From positions 6,262,001 through 6,326,000 of the forward strand of contig NZ_CP019082.1 in NCBI RefSeq assembly GCF_001956985.1: a DNA stretch of 64,000 nt, read 5' to 3'. This stretch comes from Paludisphaera borealis. GTDB lineage: Bacteria; Planctomycetota; Planctomycetia; Isosphaerales; Isosphaeraceae. Each line of letters begins with the position of its first letter. Within the stretch, counting starts at the first letter, position 1. Shown piece after piece: positions 53,027 through 61,241 of this stretch. Both the position numbers and the translations under genes were made by a program. Under the pieces are notes generated by a model that was given only the letters and a program-made list of their open reading frames with translations, was not told the origin of the DNA and searched no databases.

Positions 53027-53693
53027 CTACAAGACGTCGAATCGGCCACCCGAAGCCAGGATCTCCCGTTCCGTCGCCAGATTCGTCATCGCCGCCGCGT
53101 CGAGCGGCGCGTACGTCGAGGTCACGAAGACGGAGCCCCGTGCGAGGATCGGGTTCAGGAAGAGCTCAACGCGCCCTTTGCGGTAGGCTTGATCCCCGGA
53201 GGCGGGGGTGTACTCCCGCATCACCCCTTCCGCGTACTTCGAGTACTCCGGCCACGACGCGGCGAGGATCGACATGTCCACGTCGATGAACAGGTCGACG
53301 CTCGGATTGCCCGACATCCGATGCTCTCCGGTCGCCATGATCAGCTCGCAAGCCCTGTCGATGACCTGGGCGTCCTCGACCTCGGCGAGCAACGACGCCA
53401 ATCGCTCCGCGCTGCGTTGCTCGTTGTCCGTACGTCCGGGGAGATAGACGACGTCGTGGAAGAATGCCGCGAGTCGGGCCGCGTCCGGGTCCTGAAATCG
53501 GGCCTCGAACCGCTCGATTGCATCGAGCATCGTCAGGATGTGACTGACGCCGTGATAGTGCCGATCCTCGCTGCTGTAGGCTTCGACAAGCTCCCGCCCG
53601 ACGGCCGATCTGGGCTCGTCGCCAATCCCTAACTTCCGCGCAAGACCATCCCAAAGTGGGACGAACCGATCGCGGTCGACGTCAATAACCCAT
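53027..53693 (-). pseudogene. HD-superfamily hydrolase gene with an apparent 5' frameshift
   Basis: The conserved protein (about 220 aa, 53689 to 53027) is of the COG4339 type, a predicted metal-dependent HD phosphohydrolase: HYHGVSHILTMLDAIERFEA, AAFFHDVVYLPGRTDNEQRSA (the HD pair), and GEHRMSGNPSVDLFIDVDMSILA. It lacks an in-frame ATG, GTG or TTG before the domain. Instead, an ATG at 53693 preceded by GGAGGGCCGCA, a near-ideal ribosome site, opens the neighbouring frame and stops after three codons (ATG GGT TAT TGA). Dropping one T gives ATG GGT TAT GAC, restoring the long frame. So the gene carries a one-base insertion, is a sequencing error, or uses an unusual start such as ATT 53686. Downstream coding appears intact. 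The 66-bp repeats lie 45 bases upstream. Confidence 0.65.
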
Positions 53694-53737
53694 TGCGGCC
53701 CTCCATCGTATCGCAGCCCTTGGGACCGACTGCAGGA

Positions 53738-53870
53738 TTGTAGCCGGCCTCTGCGAGGCCGGGACGCGCGCCTTGGGACCGAACCGGCCTCCTCTTGTGG
53801 AGTGTTGTAGCCGGCCTCTGTGAGGCCGGGACGCGCGCCTTGGGACCAAACTAGCCTCCTCTTGTGGAGT
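53738..53870. repeat. Two tandem 66-bp repeats (67-bp period)
   Basis: Copies 53738-53803 and 53805-53870 begin TTGTAGCCGGCCTCTG and end CTCCTCTTGTGGAGT. They differ at only about four positions, all C/T or G/A. Each contains a GAGGCCGGG and CCGGCCTC inverted pair. They sit immediately upstream of the HD-domain gene on its 5' side. Confidence 0.9.
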
Positions 53871-53972
53871 ACGGGAGCTTGTCCCGCATGGGCCGCGTTG
53901 TTCAGCGCGGCGGCAAGCCGCCGCACTCCACAACCGCGCATGGAACCGACCTCACAGAGGCCGGCTACAGAT
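53862..53972. repeat. Nested hairpins and an inverted partial copy of the 66-bp repeat
   Basis: TTGTGGAGT (53862-53870) pairs with ACTCCACAA (53925-53933). Between them are CGGGA-GCTTG-TCCCG (53872-53886) and GCGGCGGC-AA-GCCGCCGC (53907-53924). Just beyond, CCTCACAGAGGCCGGCTACA is an inverted copy of the start of the 66-bp unit. Confidence 0.8.
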
Positions 53973-54221
53973 CGGATCGCTTTCAACCCCACCTCAAATT
54001 TCGTGCCGAACACTCTTGCCGTCCGCCACGCTTTTCCATCGGCTTTCTTCACGGGTCGTCATCCGATGAGTCGCAATCGGTAGTAGATTCATAGTGGGAG
54101 GTTCTCTTCCCGCCCGCCGCGCTCTTTTCCAATCCGGTTGTCAGCCCACGCCGACCCGGTCGGCCGAACGGGACGAAGAGCCGCAACCTCCCCGCCTCGG
54201 CGACGCCGAAATCGGCGCGAT
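53973..54221. other. Gene-free stretch between repeat clusters
   Basis: No gene, hairpin or promoter of note was seen in these ~250 bases. They lie between the 66-bp repeats and the CGAACCCAAT array. Reading frames crossing it on either strand have no recognisable content. Confidence 0.4.
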
Positions 54222-54604
54222 CGAACCCAATCTCGCCTCCGACCGATCGGGTCGAAGCGAGCCGATGGTCAGCCTCGACAGAGCCGCTTTGGGGGACGAT
54301 CGAACCCAATCCCCGGCCAACCGCCGAAGCTCGCCGGAGCTTGAATGGGGCCTCGTTTTCGGCCGATCGAAGCCAATCCACCAGCGTGCGAGTCGGTCGC
54401 CTATGGATCGTTAATCGATTATGGCCAAAAGCTTTCGGACGACTGGAGGCACCCGTTCCACGAGGTTGACTCGGTGAAACACGGGCCGAACGAACCCAAC
54501 GGCGACGGACGCCGGTTCCAGCGGTTTTCGAGCAAACGAACCCAACGCCGTCCAGGGTGTTTCTGACCGATGGGGCGCGGTGTTCGGCGACGAACGAACC
54601 CAAT
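54222..54604. repeat. Array of six CGAACCCAAT-type motifs
   Basis: CGAACCCAAT or a one-base variant occurs at 54222, 54301, 54368 (CGAAGCCAAT), 54491 and 54537 (both CGAACCCAAC) and 54595. Spacings are 79, 67, 123, 46 and 58 bases, so they fall in changing frames and are not a coding repeat. Several are preceded by CGAT or GAACGA. The stretch lies upstream of mutL and has no supported gene. The 204-residue minus-strand frame through it is translation of the motif in alternating frames. Confidence 0.7.
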
Positions 54605-54721
54605 CTCGGAGTCGTCGGTCGGGAGAAGGGCGAGGAATCGGAAACGCTGCTTTCTGTACGCAAGATCAGCAGGTAAAATAGAGGATGATGAAGGGCAGGG
54701 GCGTTAGCGGAGGTCGCCGGG

Positions 54722-56704
54722 ATGGGCGTGATTCGGAAGTTGTCGCCGTCGGTCGTGAATCAGATCGCCGCGGGCGAGGTCGTCGAACGACCGGCGTCGG
54801 TGGTGAAGGAGTTGATGGAGAATGCGATCGACGCCAAGGCCAGGCGGGTCGAGGTCAGCGTTGAGCGCGGAGGGAAGGACCTGATCCGGATCGCCGACGA
54901 CGGCGAGGGGATGGCGCCCGACGACCTGCTGCTGGCGTTTCAACCGCACGCGACGAGCAAGCTTTCGGAGGTCGACGACCTCCACAAGATCCGCACGCTC
55001 GGGTTCCGAGGTGAGGCGCTGGCGGCGATCGCCGAGATCTCCAAGCTCCGTTGCCAGACCCGGCGGGCCGACGCCGACGAAGGGTCGGAAATCCAGATCG
55101 AAGCCGGAATCGCTGGCCCCATCAAGAGTTGCGGCGGTCCACCGGGCACCGTGATGGAGGTCCGCAACCTGTTCTTCAACACCCCGGTGCGGCGGACGTT
55201 CCTGAAGTCGGACGGCACCGAGGCGGGGCACGTCGCCGAGACGTTCTCGCGGATCGCCCTGGCCCATCCGGAGGTCCACCTGACGTTCCGGTCGGGGGGG
55301 AAGATCGTCCACGACCTGCCGGCGGTGACCGGCATCCGCGACCGGATCGCCACGTTCTTCGGCCGAGAGCTGGCCGAGTCGCTCCTCTGGGTCGAGGGCC
55401 GGCTCGACGGGATCAGCCTTTGGGGGTACGTCGGCCACCCGTCGCAGAGCCGGTCGAGCACCAAGAACCAGTTCCTCTTCCTGGGAGGCCGGTACGTCCG
55501 CGATCGCTCCCTGAGCCATGCTCTCAACGAGGCCTATCGCGGCCTGCTCATGGTCGGCCGCAACCCGATCGCGTTCCTCAACCTCGAAATCCCCCCCGAG
55601 GAAGTCGACGTCAACGTCCACCCGACCAAGATCGAAGTCCGGTTCCGCGACCCCCAGCGGATCTACAGCCATCTGCTGTCGACGCTCCGGCAAACCTTCC
55701 TCGCCAGCGACCTCCACAGCCGGCTGCAAGCCGTCCCCGCCGAGCAGCCCGCCGAATCCGCTCCCCGCCCGGTCGCGCCCCCCCCTAATCCGTCGGTCGG
55801 ATCGAGCGATTCGCCGTACGGCCTGGGCTCGGGGCCGACCGACCGCCAGGCGGTGGCGTCGTGGTTCGAGCCGACGAGCCGTCGGCCCGCCGGCGAGCCG
55901 CCGAAGTTCCCCGACGACATCGGCCAGATCCAGCCTCCCGAGTGGTCGCGGTCGCTCCCCGGCCGATTCGAGTTCGCCTCGGGCCCGACGTTCGACGAGT
56001 TCGCCGGGGCGAAGGCGGCCGATGTGGAGATCGACGAGGAAGACCGAGGGGCGGGGGGCCGCATGCCCGCCTCGGCCTCGCCCCCGGTCGAGCCAGCCCA
56101 GGCGATCGGCGCGGAGTTGAAGCTGAAGGGGGCGGGCTCGAAGGCGATCCAGGTTCACGACAGCTACCTGATCGCCGAGACCAACGAGGGGATGATGGTC
56201 ATCGACCAGCACGCGCTTCACGAGCGGATTCTTTACGAGGAGCTTCGGAAGAAGGTGGCCGACGGCCGGGTCGAATCGCAGGGGCTGCTCGTCCCCGAGC
56301 CGGTGCCGATGGCCGCCGACGAGGCGGCGACGCTGCTGGAACACGCGGATTTGCTGGCTGAGCTGGGGATCGAGGTCGAGGGGTTCGGTCGCGACACGGT
56401 GCTTGTCCGAAGCACGCCGGTGATGCTCTCGCGGATGCAGCCCGACCGGCTGGTTCGCGACCTGGCCGAGCATCTTGCGACCCAGCCGTTGCCGCCGACC
56501 CGCGACGGGCTGGTCGCCGAGTTGTTGCACATGGTGGCCTGCAAGGCCGCGATCAAGGCGGGGCAACGGCTGACGCCCGAGGAGATCGACGCCCTGCTGG
56601 ATCGCCGCGAGCTGGCCGCCGACGCCCACCACTGTCCGCACGGTCGGCCGACGGCCTTGATTTTCACCAAAAGCGAGCTGGAGAAGCAGTTCGGGCGAAT
56701 TTGA
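54722..56704 (+). CDS. mutL: DNA mismatch repair protein MutL with endonuclease motif
   Basis: Predicted length is 660 aa from ATG 54722 behind GGAGG. The N-terminal GHKL ATPase has VVNQIAAGEVVERPASVVKELMENAIDA, IADDGEGM and GFRGEALAAIAEI. After the transducer domain (DVNVHPTKIEVRF) comes a ~150-residue Pro/Ser/Ala-rich linker, then the dimerisation domain with DQHALHERILYEE, the DQHAxxExxxxE metal site of MutL endonucleases, and later ACKAAIKAGQ and HCPHGRP. So the protein should nick DNA, as in bacteria lacking MutH. MutS is not in the window. TAAAAT at 54674-54679 is the likely -10 box, about 43 bases before the start. Next gene is aroD-aroE, 166 bases downstream. Confidence 0.95.
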   Translation: MGVIRKLSPSVVNQIAAGEVVERPASVVKELMENAIDAKARRVEVSVERGGKDLIRIADDGEGMAPDDLLLAFQPHATSKLSEVDDLHKIRTLGFRGEALAAIAEISKLRCQTRRADADEGSEIQIEAGIAGPIKSCGGPPGTVMEVRNLFFNTPVRRTFLKSDGTEAGHVAETFSRIALAHPEVHLTFRSGGKIVHDLPAVTGIRDRIATFFGRELAESLLWVEGRLDGISLWGYVGHPSQSRSSTKNQFLFLGGRYVRDRSLSHALNEAYRGLLMVGRNPIAFLNLEIPPEEVDVNVHPTKIEVRFRDPQRIYSHLLSTLRQTFLASDLHSRLQAVPAEQPAESAPRPVAPPPNPSVGSSDSPYGLGSGPTDRQAVASWFEPTSRRPAGEPPKFPDDIGQIQPPEWSRSLPGRFEFASGPTFDEFAGAKAADVEIDEEDRGAGGRMPASASPPVEPAQAIGAELKLKGAGSKAIQVHDSYLIAETNEGMMVIDQHALHERILYEELRKKVADGRVESQGLLVPEPVPMAADEAATLLEHADLLAELGIEVEGFGRDTVLVRSTPVMLSRMQPDRLVRDLAEHLATQPLPPTRDGLVAELLHMVACKAAIKAGQRLTPEEIDALLDRRELAADAHHCPHGRPTALIFTKSELEKQFGRI

Positions 56705-56870
56705 AACATGTCGAGCGGGGAACCGGGCCGACCGCGAGGTCCCTCTTTCTCGATCTTCGCGGCTGGCGTAGAATCACTCATAGTGGGGTGCCGCCGCGAG
56801 TTTTTCGAGGGTTCGGGCGGGCGCGAGGCGAGGCGAAACGAGTTCTCCCAGAGCGGGGAGCGATCCGGCG

Positions 56871-58373
56871 ATGATCTGTGTAACAATCGGTCGTGGACGA
56901 CACACCTCGCTCGTCGAGGAATGGGAGGCCGCGGCCAAAGCCGGTGCCGAGCTCGTCGAGCTGCGCGTCGACTGCCTCCGCCGCGAGCCGGACCTGAAGC
57001 GAATCCTCAAGGACCGGCCGACGCCGATGGTCTTCACGATCCGTCGCGGCGCCGACGGCGGCATGTGGCGGGGCCAGGAAGAGAAGCGCCAGCAGTTGCT
57101 CCGCGAGGCGATCGCGCTGGGCGTCGACTACGTGGACCTTGAAAACGACATCGCCGACAAGATCCGCCGATTCGGCAAAACCAAGAGAATCGTCAGCCAC
57201 CACAACCTCAAGAACACCCCGATCGACCTGGCCGACGTCGCCGAGCAGTGCGCGACCTGCGACCCGGACGTGGTCAAGATCGCCACGCTGGCCCACAACT
57301 TCGCCGACGCCGCCCGCGTCCTGAAGCTCGGCGCGACCTCCAAGCGTCCGACGATCGCCATCGCCATGGGCGAGGTCGGTACGTTCACGAGGATTCTGGG
57401 GGCCAAGTACGGCGCTCCGTTCACCTACGCGGGCTTCAACCCCGAGCGGGTCTTCGCCGCCGGGATGCTCAGTTTCCCGAGCCTCAAGAAGGACTACTTC
57501 TACGACCAGATCGACGCCCAGACCGAGGTCTACGGCGTCGTCGGCGACCCGATCGGCCACAGCCTGAGCCCGGCCATCCATAACGCGTCGTTCCGCCAAC
57601 TCGGCCTGAACAAGGTCATGGCGCCGTTCCTGGTCCCGGCCGGGGAGCTTGAGACGTTCTACGAGGACCTGGAGTGGGTCGGAATCAAGGGGTGCAGCGT
57701 CACGATCCCCCACAAGGTGGACGTGATCCCGCTGCTCCAGCACAAGGAGAACTCGGTCGAGCGGACGGGCTCGTGCAACACCGTGGCGCTGAACGAGGAC
57801 GGCAAGTGGACCGGTTACAACACCGACTACCGGGCCGCGATGGACTCGATCGAAGCCGTCATGGGCAAGAGCGAGGACCCCGAGGCGCCGAGCCCGCTGC
57901 TCGAGAAGCAAGTCCTGATCCTGGGCGCCGGCGGCGTGGCCCGGTCGATGGCCTTCGGCGTGGCGCGCCGGGGGGCGAACGTGACCATCACCAACCGCCA
58001 CGACGAGCGGTCGACGAGCCTGGCGGAAGAGGTCGGCTGCCGCGCCGTGACCTGGTCGATGCGGGCGACGTCGATCGCCGACGTGGTCATCAACTGCACC
58101 CCCGTCGGCATGCACCCAAACGTCGACGACACCCCGTTGCCCCCCTCGGCGTTCCAGCGGTCGAGCCTGGTCGTCTTCGACACGATCTACCATCCCGAGA
58201 ACACCATGATGCTCAAGCTGGCGCGCGAGCGCGGCTGCACGACGCTGACGGGAGTCGATATGTTTGTGCGTCAGGCCGCCCTTCAGTTCAAGATCTACAC
58301 CGGCCAAGAGGCCCCCACCGACCTGATGAGGTCGGTCCTGAAGCGCAAGCTGGGGCCGCTCCGCGACGAATGA
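56871..58373 (+). CDS. aroDE: Fused 3-dehydroquinate dehydratase (type I) and shikimate dehydrogenase
   Basis: Predicted length is 500 aa, two enzymes in one chain carrying out consecutive steps of the shikimate pathway. The first ~215 residues are type I dehydroquinase: VELRVDCLRREPD, the His in IVSHHNLKNTP, and the Schiff-base Lys in DVVKIATLAHN. The second part is shikimate dehydrogenase: GDPIGHSLSPAIHNASF for substrate, the catalytic Lys in CSVTIPHKVDV, Asp in GYNTDYRAAM, and the NADP fold ILGAGGVARSMAFG. The fusion is like the plant and chlamydial arrangement, giving a bifunctional protein. The gene ends in ATGA overlap with aroK, so the two are co-translated. TAGAAT at 56769-56774 is a possible -10 box. 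Confidence 0.94.
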   Translation: MICVTIGRGRHTSLVEEWEAAAKAGAELVELRVDCLRREPDLKRILKDRPTPMVFTIRRGADGGMWRGQEEKRQQLLREAIALGVDYVDLENDIADKIRRFGKTKRIVSHHNLKNTPIDLADVAEQCATCDPDVVKIATLAHNFADAARVLKLGATSKRPTIAIAMGEVGTFTRILGAKYGAPFTYAGFNPERVFAAGMLSFPSLKKDYFYDQIDAQTEVYGVVGDPIGHSLSPAIHNASFRQLGLNKVMAPFLVPAGELETFYEDLEWVGIKGCSVTIPHKVDVIPLLQHKENSVERTGSCNTVALNEDGKWTGYNTDYRAAMDSIEAVMGKSEDPEAPSPLLEKQVLILGAGGVARSMAFGVARRGANVTITNRHDERSTSLAEEVGCRAVTWSMRATSIADVVINCTPVGMHPNVDDTPLPPSAFQRSSLVVFDTIYHPENTMMLKLARERGCTTLTGVDMFVRQAALQFKIYTGQEAPTDLMRSVLKRKLGPLRDE

Positions 58374-58954
58374 ACGCCCTACTGAGCCGCCGCGAGGGTC
58401 TGGTGCTGGTGGGTTATCGAGGCACGGGCAAGTCGACCGTCGGGCGGCTGCTCGCCGAGCGGTCGGGCCGGCCGTTCGTGGACGCCGACTACGAGATCGA
58501 GGCCCGCGCCGGGCGGTCGATCCGGGCGATCTTCGAGGAGTCGGGCGAGCCGGCCTTCCGAGACTGGGAGGAGCGCGTGCTCCGCGAGGTCGCCGAGGCC
58601 CGGCCGGGCGCGGTCCTGGCTACGGGGGGCGGGGCGATCCTCCGGGAAGCCAACCGCCGGGTGCTGCGGTCGTTCGGCCGGGTCGTCTGGCTCCGGGCCG
58701 AGCCTCACATCCTGGTCCGCCGCCTCGAAGCCGACGCCCGGACCCGAAGCACCCGACCCGCCTTGACCTCGGGCGGGGTCCTCGACGAGATCGCCGACGT
58801 GCTGGCCGCCCGGACGCCGCTCTACGAGGAAGTCGCCCACGCCTCGGTCGAGACCGAGGGGAAGCCCGCCCACGAGATCGCCGACTGGATCCTCGAAGAC
58901 TGGTCCCGCTGCTCCGAACCCCGTCCTCCGCAGGAACCGCATCCGTGTTCGTAA
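58370..58954 (+). CDS. aroK: Shikimate kinase
   Basis: Predicted length is 194 aa from ATG 58370, overlapping the aroD-aroE stop in ATGA. Shikimate kinase phosphorylates shikimate at O3 with ATP. Visible motifs are Walker A GYRGTGKST, shikimate-binding DADYEIE and RDWEERVLREV, the GGGA loop in LATGGGAILRE, and the LID-region arginine in TRSTRPALTS. Length and layout match the family, with about 20 extra residues at the C-terminus that overlap the next gene by 10 bases. It completes three consecutive shikimate-pathway activities encoded here; aroA, aroB and aroC are not in the window. Cytoplasmic. Confidence 0.93.
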   Translation: MNALLSRREGLVLVGYRGTGKSTVGRLLAERSGRPFVDADYEIEARAGRSIRAIFEESGEPAFRDWEERVLREVAEARPGAVLATGGGAILREANRRVLRSFGRVVWLRAEPHILVRRLEADARTRSTRPALTSGGVLDEIADVLAARTPLYEEVAHASVETEGKPAHEIADWILEDWSRCSEPRPPQEPHPCS

Positions 58955-59895
58955 CCTGGCCGATCTTGGTCTTTCTGGGGTTCGGCGTGTTCGTCGTCGG
59001 CAGCGTCGTCGGCAGCTTCCTGAACGTCTGCATCTACCGGATTCCCTGGCAAAAGAGCGTGATCTGGCCGAGTTCGCGATGCCCCCGCTGCCTCGGGACG
59101 ATCGCCGCCAGCGACAACGTCCCGATCGTGGGATGGCTCGCCCTTCGCGGGGAATGCCGGACGTGCGGTCTGCCGATCTCGATGCGATACCCCCTCATCG
59201 AGGCCCTCGTCGGCCTGCTGTTCGTGGGGCTCTACGTAACGGACGTCCTCTGCGCCGTCAGGGGGGATTACGGCCAGATTCCGACGGCGTCGCTCGCAAC
59301 GTTCGCCTACCACGCCCTGCTGACGGCCCTGCTCGTCGCCGCGACGTTCATCGACTACGACTTATACATCATCCCCGACCAGGTGACGGTGACCGGCATG
59401 GTGCTGGGCCTGCTGATCGGGACGATGTCGCCCGACATCCGGCCGCTTCCGGGGACGGCTTCCAGCTACGGAGGGGGATTCTGGGTCGGGTTCGTCGGCC
59501 TTCTGGTCGGGGCGGGTCTGACCGCCGGGGTCCGGACGTTCGCCTCGGCGCTGCTCCGGCGCGAAGCGATGGGTTTCGGCGATGTGACTCTGATGGCGAT
59601 GATCGGTTCGTTCCTGGGGTGGCAAGCCGCCGTGCTGACCTTTTTCCTGGCCCCGTTCTTCGGCCTGGCCCACGCCCTCTTCAAGTTGACGACCTACCTG
59701 CAAAAGCGGCTGCGAGGCGGCCAATTATCGAGCGCCGATCGCGAAATCCCTTTTGGGCCTTACCTGAGCATGGCCGCCGTCGCCCTGTTGCTTTCCTGGA
59801 ACTGGCTCTGGCCGTTCTGGGCGGGGGACCTCTTCGAGATGTACCGCACCGTCTTCTGGCTGCTGCTCGGCGTCAAGGTCGGGCCGCCCCGCTGA
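58945..59895 (+). CDS. Type IV prepilin peptidase (A24 family)
   Basis: Predicted length is 316 aa from GTG 58945, inside the end of aroK. Prepilin peptidases cleave and N-methylate type IV pilin-like precursors in the membrane. The N-terminal domain SVVGSFLNVCIYRIP with four cysteines (CPRC and CRTC) is typical, and the catalytic Asp pair is in FIDYDLYIIPD and MGFGDVTLM. About eight membrane helices are present. No pilin, secretin or pilus ATPase gene is in the window, so its substrates lie elsewhere; general secretion pseudopilins are likely. Overlap with aroK suggests the peptidase is transcribed with the shikimate genes, an unusual pairing without clear metabolic sense. Confidence 0.92.
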   Translation: MFVTWPILVFLGFGVFVVGSVVGSFLNVCIYRIPWQKSVIWPSSRCPRCLGTIAASDNVPIVGWLALRGECRTCGLPISMRYPLIEALVGLLFVGLYVTDVLCAVRGDYGQIPTASLATFAYHALLTALLVAATFIDYDLYIIPDQVTVTGMVLGLLIGTMSPDIRPLPGTASSYGGGFWVGFVGLLVGAGLTAGVRTFASALLRREAMGFGDVTLMAMIGSFLGWQAAVLTFFLAPFFGLAHALFKLTTYLQKRLRGGQLSSADREIPFGPYLSMAAVALLLSWNWLWPFWAGDLFEMYRTVFWLLLGVKVGPPR

Positions 59896-60019
59896 TCGGA
59901 TCGGCGGTCCTGGCTTCGAAAGTCAGGGCGACGAGAGTAGGCGTTCAGGCTAGAATCCGCATGATCGCCCCGCCGAGGCTTGGGGCGGGTCGGCGACCCG
60001 AACCGAGGAGGTTGAGGAC

Positions 60020-60391
60020 ATGGCCTATCAATATAAACGTCGGCGGCCTTCCATCATCCGCAACTTCTGGGTGTATCGCCGTCTGATCGGCTCGGCCGTC
60101 CTCCTGGGCCTGATGCTCTGGTTCATCTGGGCCAACGGCGCCCCCGTGACGGTCGCCTTGCCCTTCCGACTCGGCATGTTCGACAGCACCGTCGGGGTGA
60201 TCATCCTGCTGAGCGCCCTGTGCGGGTCGCTGGTGACGATTCTGGTCATGACGGTCTTTTTCGCTCTCCGGAGAATCCGGGGGCCGCAAAACCCCTCGGA
60301 CCCGCAGAACGCCAAGATCCTCGACGAAGATCGCCCTCCAGCGGACTATGCTTCGAAAACCGAGGAAGGGTTTCCGAATTCCGGATGGTGA
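60020..60391 (+). CDS. LapA-like membrane protein (DUF1049)
   Basis: Predicted length is 123 aa from ATG 60020 behind GAGGAGG. Two membrane helices (IGSAVLLGLMLWFIWANGA and VGVIILLSALCGSLVTILVMTVFFAL), the second followed by basic residues (RRIRG), match the LapA/DUF1049 pattern of small inner-membrane proteins involved in lipopolysaccharide regulation. The C-terminal 35 residues are polar and probably cytoplasmic. The gene is 124 bases downstream of the prepilin peptidase gene; TAGAAT at 59951-59956 is a good -10 box, suggesting its own promoter. Family assignment is moderate because the proteins are short and divergent. Confidence 0.7.
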   Translation: MAYQYKRRRPSIIRNFWVYRRLIGSAVLLGLMLWFIWANGAPVTVALPFRLGMFDSTVGVIILLSALCGSLVTILVMTVFFALRRIRGPQNPSDPQNAKILDEDRPPADYASKTEEGFPNSGW

Positions 60392-60454
60392 AATGACCGA
60401 AGATAGGACTAGATGCCATCTCCGATCCCGATTCCGATCCGTTGAAAGGATGTC

Positions 60455-61117
60455 GTGGACCGCGCAACGCCGCTGAACGCTGATCTGGTGAACGTCGCGA
60501 GCCCCCGGCTCGCCGCGTGGTCGCGCGCCCTCGGCTCGCCGCGGGGGGCGTTCGGGCCGGCGCGGCTTGGCTTGCTTGCGTGCGTGGCCGCCCTCGTCTC
60601 GTCGGGCTGTTCGGGTCGCACGTCGTACATCACCGGCGGCCCGTCGACGGGTCAGCTCAAGACCAGCCTCAGCCATCTGGAGTACGAGAACGACCAGCTC
60701 AAGACGCAGGTCGCCCGGCTGAAGGAAGAGAACCGGACGATGGAGGATCGGCTCGTCCAGGAGCAGATGCACACCGGCACGCTCACAGCCAAGCTCGACG
60801 ACGCCCGCAACGCCATGCGGGATCGCGGTTTGGACGTCGACGAGGTTCCCGCCCATCCCCGGACGCTGCCCGCGGGCCGAAAGACCTCTAAACCGAGGAA
60901 GCCCCCCACCGCGCAGATCTCCACCGTGGACGACGACGACGATCCGCCGCCGCTCAAGATTGACGACGACCCGCGGCCGCGTTCCAGCTCCAGCCGCGCA
61001 AAGCCGCGCCCCAAGCGGCCCGCCGACGACTCGGTCTCCCTGAACATCGATGATGAGAACGTGAACTGGCTGCCGGTCGCCAATGGTGCCGACGCCAAGG
61101 CCCCCGCGAAGCGCTGA
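60455..61117 (+). CDS. Lipoprotein with a coiled coil and acidic/basic tail
   Basis: Predicted length is 220 aa from GTG 60455, right after AAAGGA. The export signal is unusual in having about 36 residues before its core (LGLLACVAALVSSGC); the Cys in LVSSGC is a proper lipobox, so the mature lipoprotein starts near residue 52. Next is a coiled coil (LSHLEYENDQLKTQVARLKEENRTMEDRL split by short breaks, about residues 70-120), then a Pro-rich, repeated segment with DDDDDPPP and Lys/Arg clusters. No domain was recognised. It may tether another envelope component. It lies between LapA-like and hisH genes, with its own ribosome site. Confidence 0.7.
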   Translation: MDRATPLNADLVNVASPRLAAWSRALGSPRGAFGPARLGLLACVAALVSSGCSGRTSYITGGPSTGQLKTSLSHLEYENDQLKTQVARLKEENRTMEDRLVQEQMHTGTLTAKLDDARNAMRDRGLDVDEVPAHPRTLPAGRKTSKPRKPPTAQISTVDDDDDPPPLKIDDDPRPRSSSSRAKPRPKRPADDSVSLNIDDENVNWLPVANGADAKAPAKR

Positions 61118-61241
61118 GGCGTCGCCCTCGGCGCATGCGGCGAACCGCTCCTGGGCCAGAGCGTGTCGGAGTTGCCGGGCGAGAAATCGGATTGGTACGA
61201 TTGGTCGCAGAGCAGCCGGATTTTGAACACCGAGGGGCGGA

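Noticed and set aside
53738-53972. CRISPR array
   Set aside because: Two tandem copies with a one-base gap and an inverted fragment; no unique spacers and no cas genes.
54049-54663. 204-residue minus-strand ORF in the region before mutL
   Set aside because: The repeated CGAACCCAAT motif is read in different frames (LGSF, GFV, WVR), so the frame is an accident of repeats.
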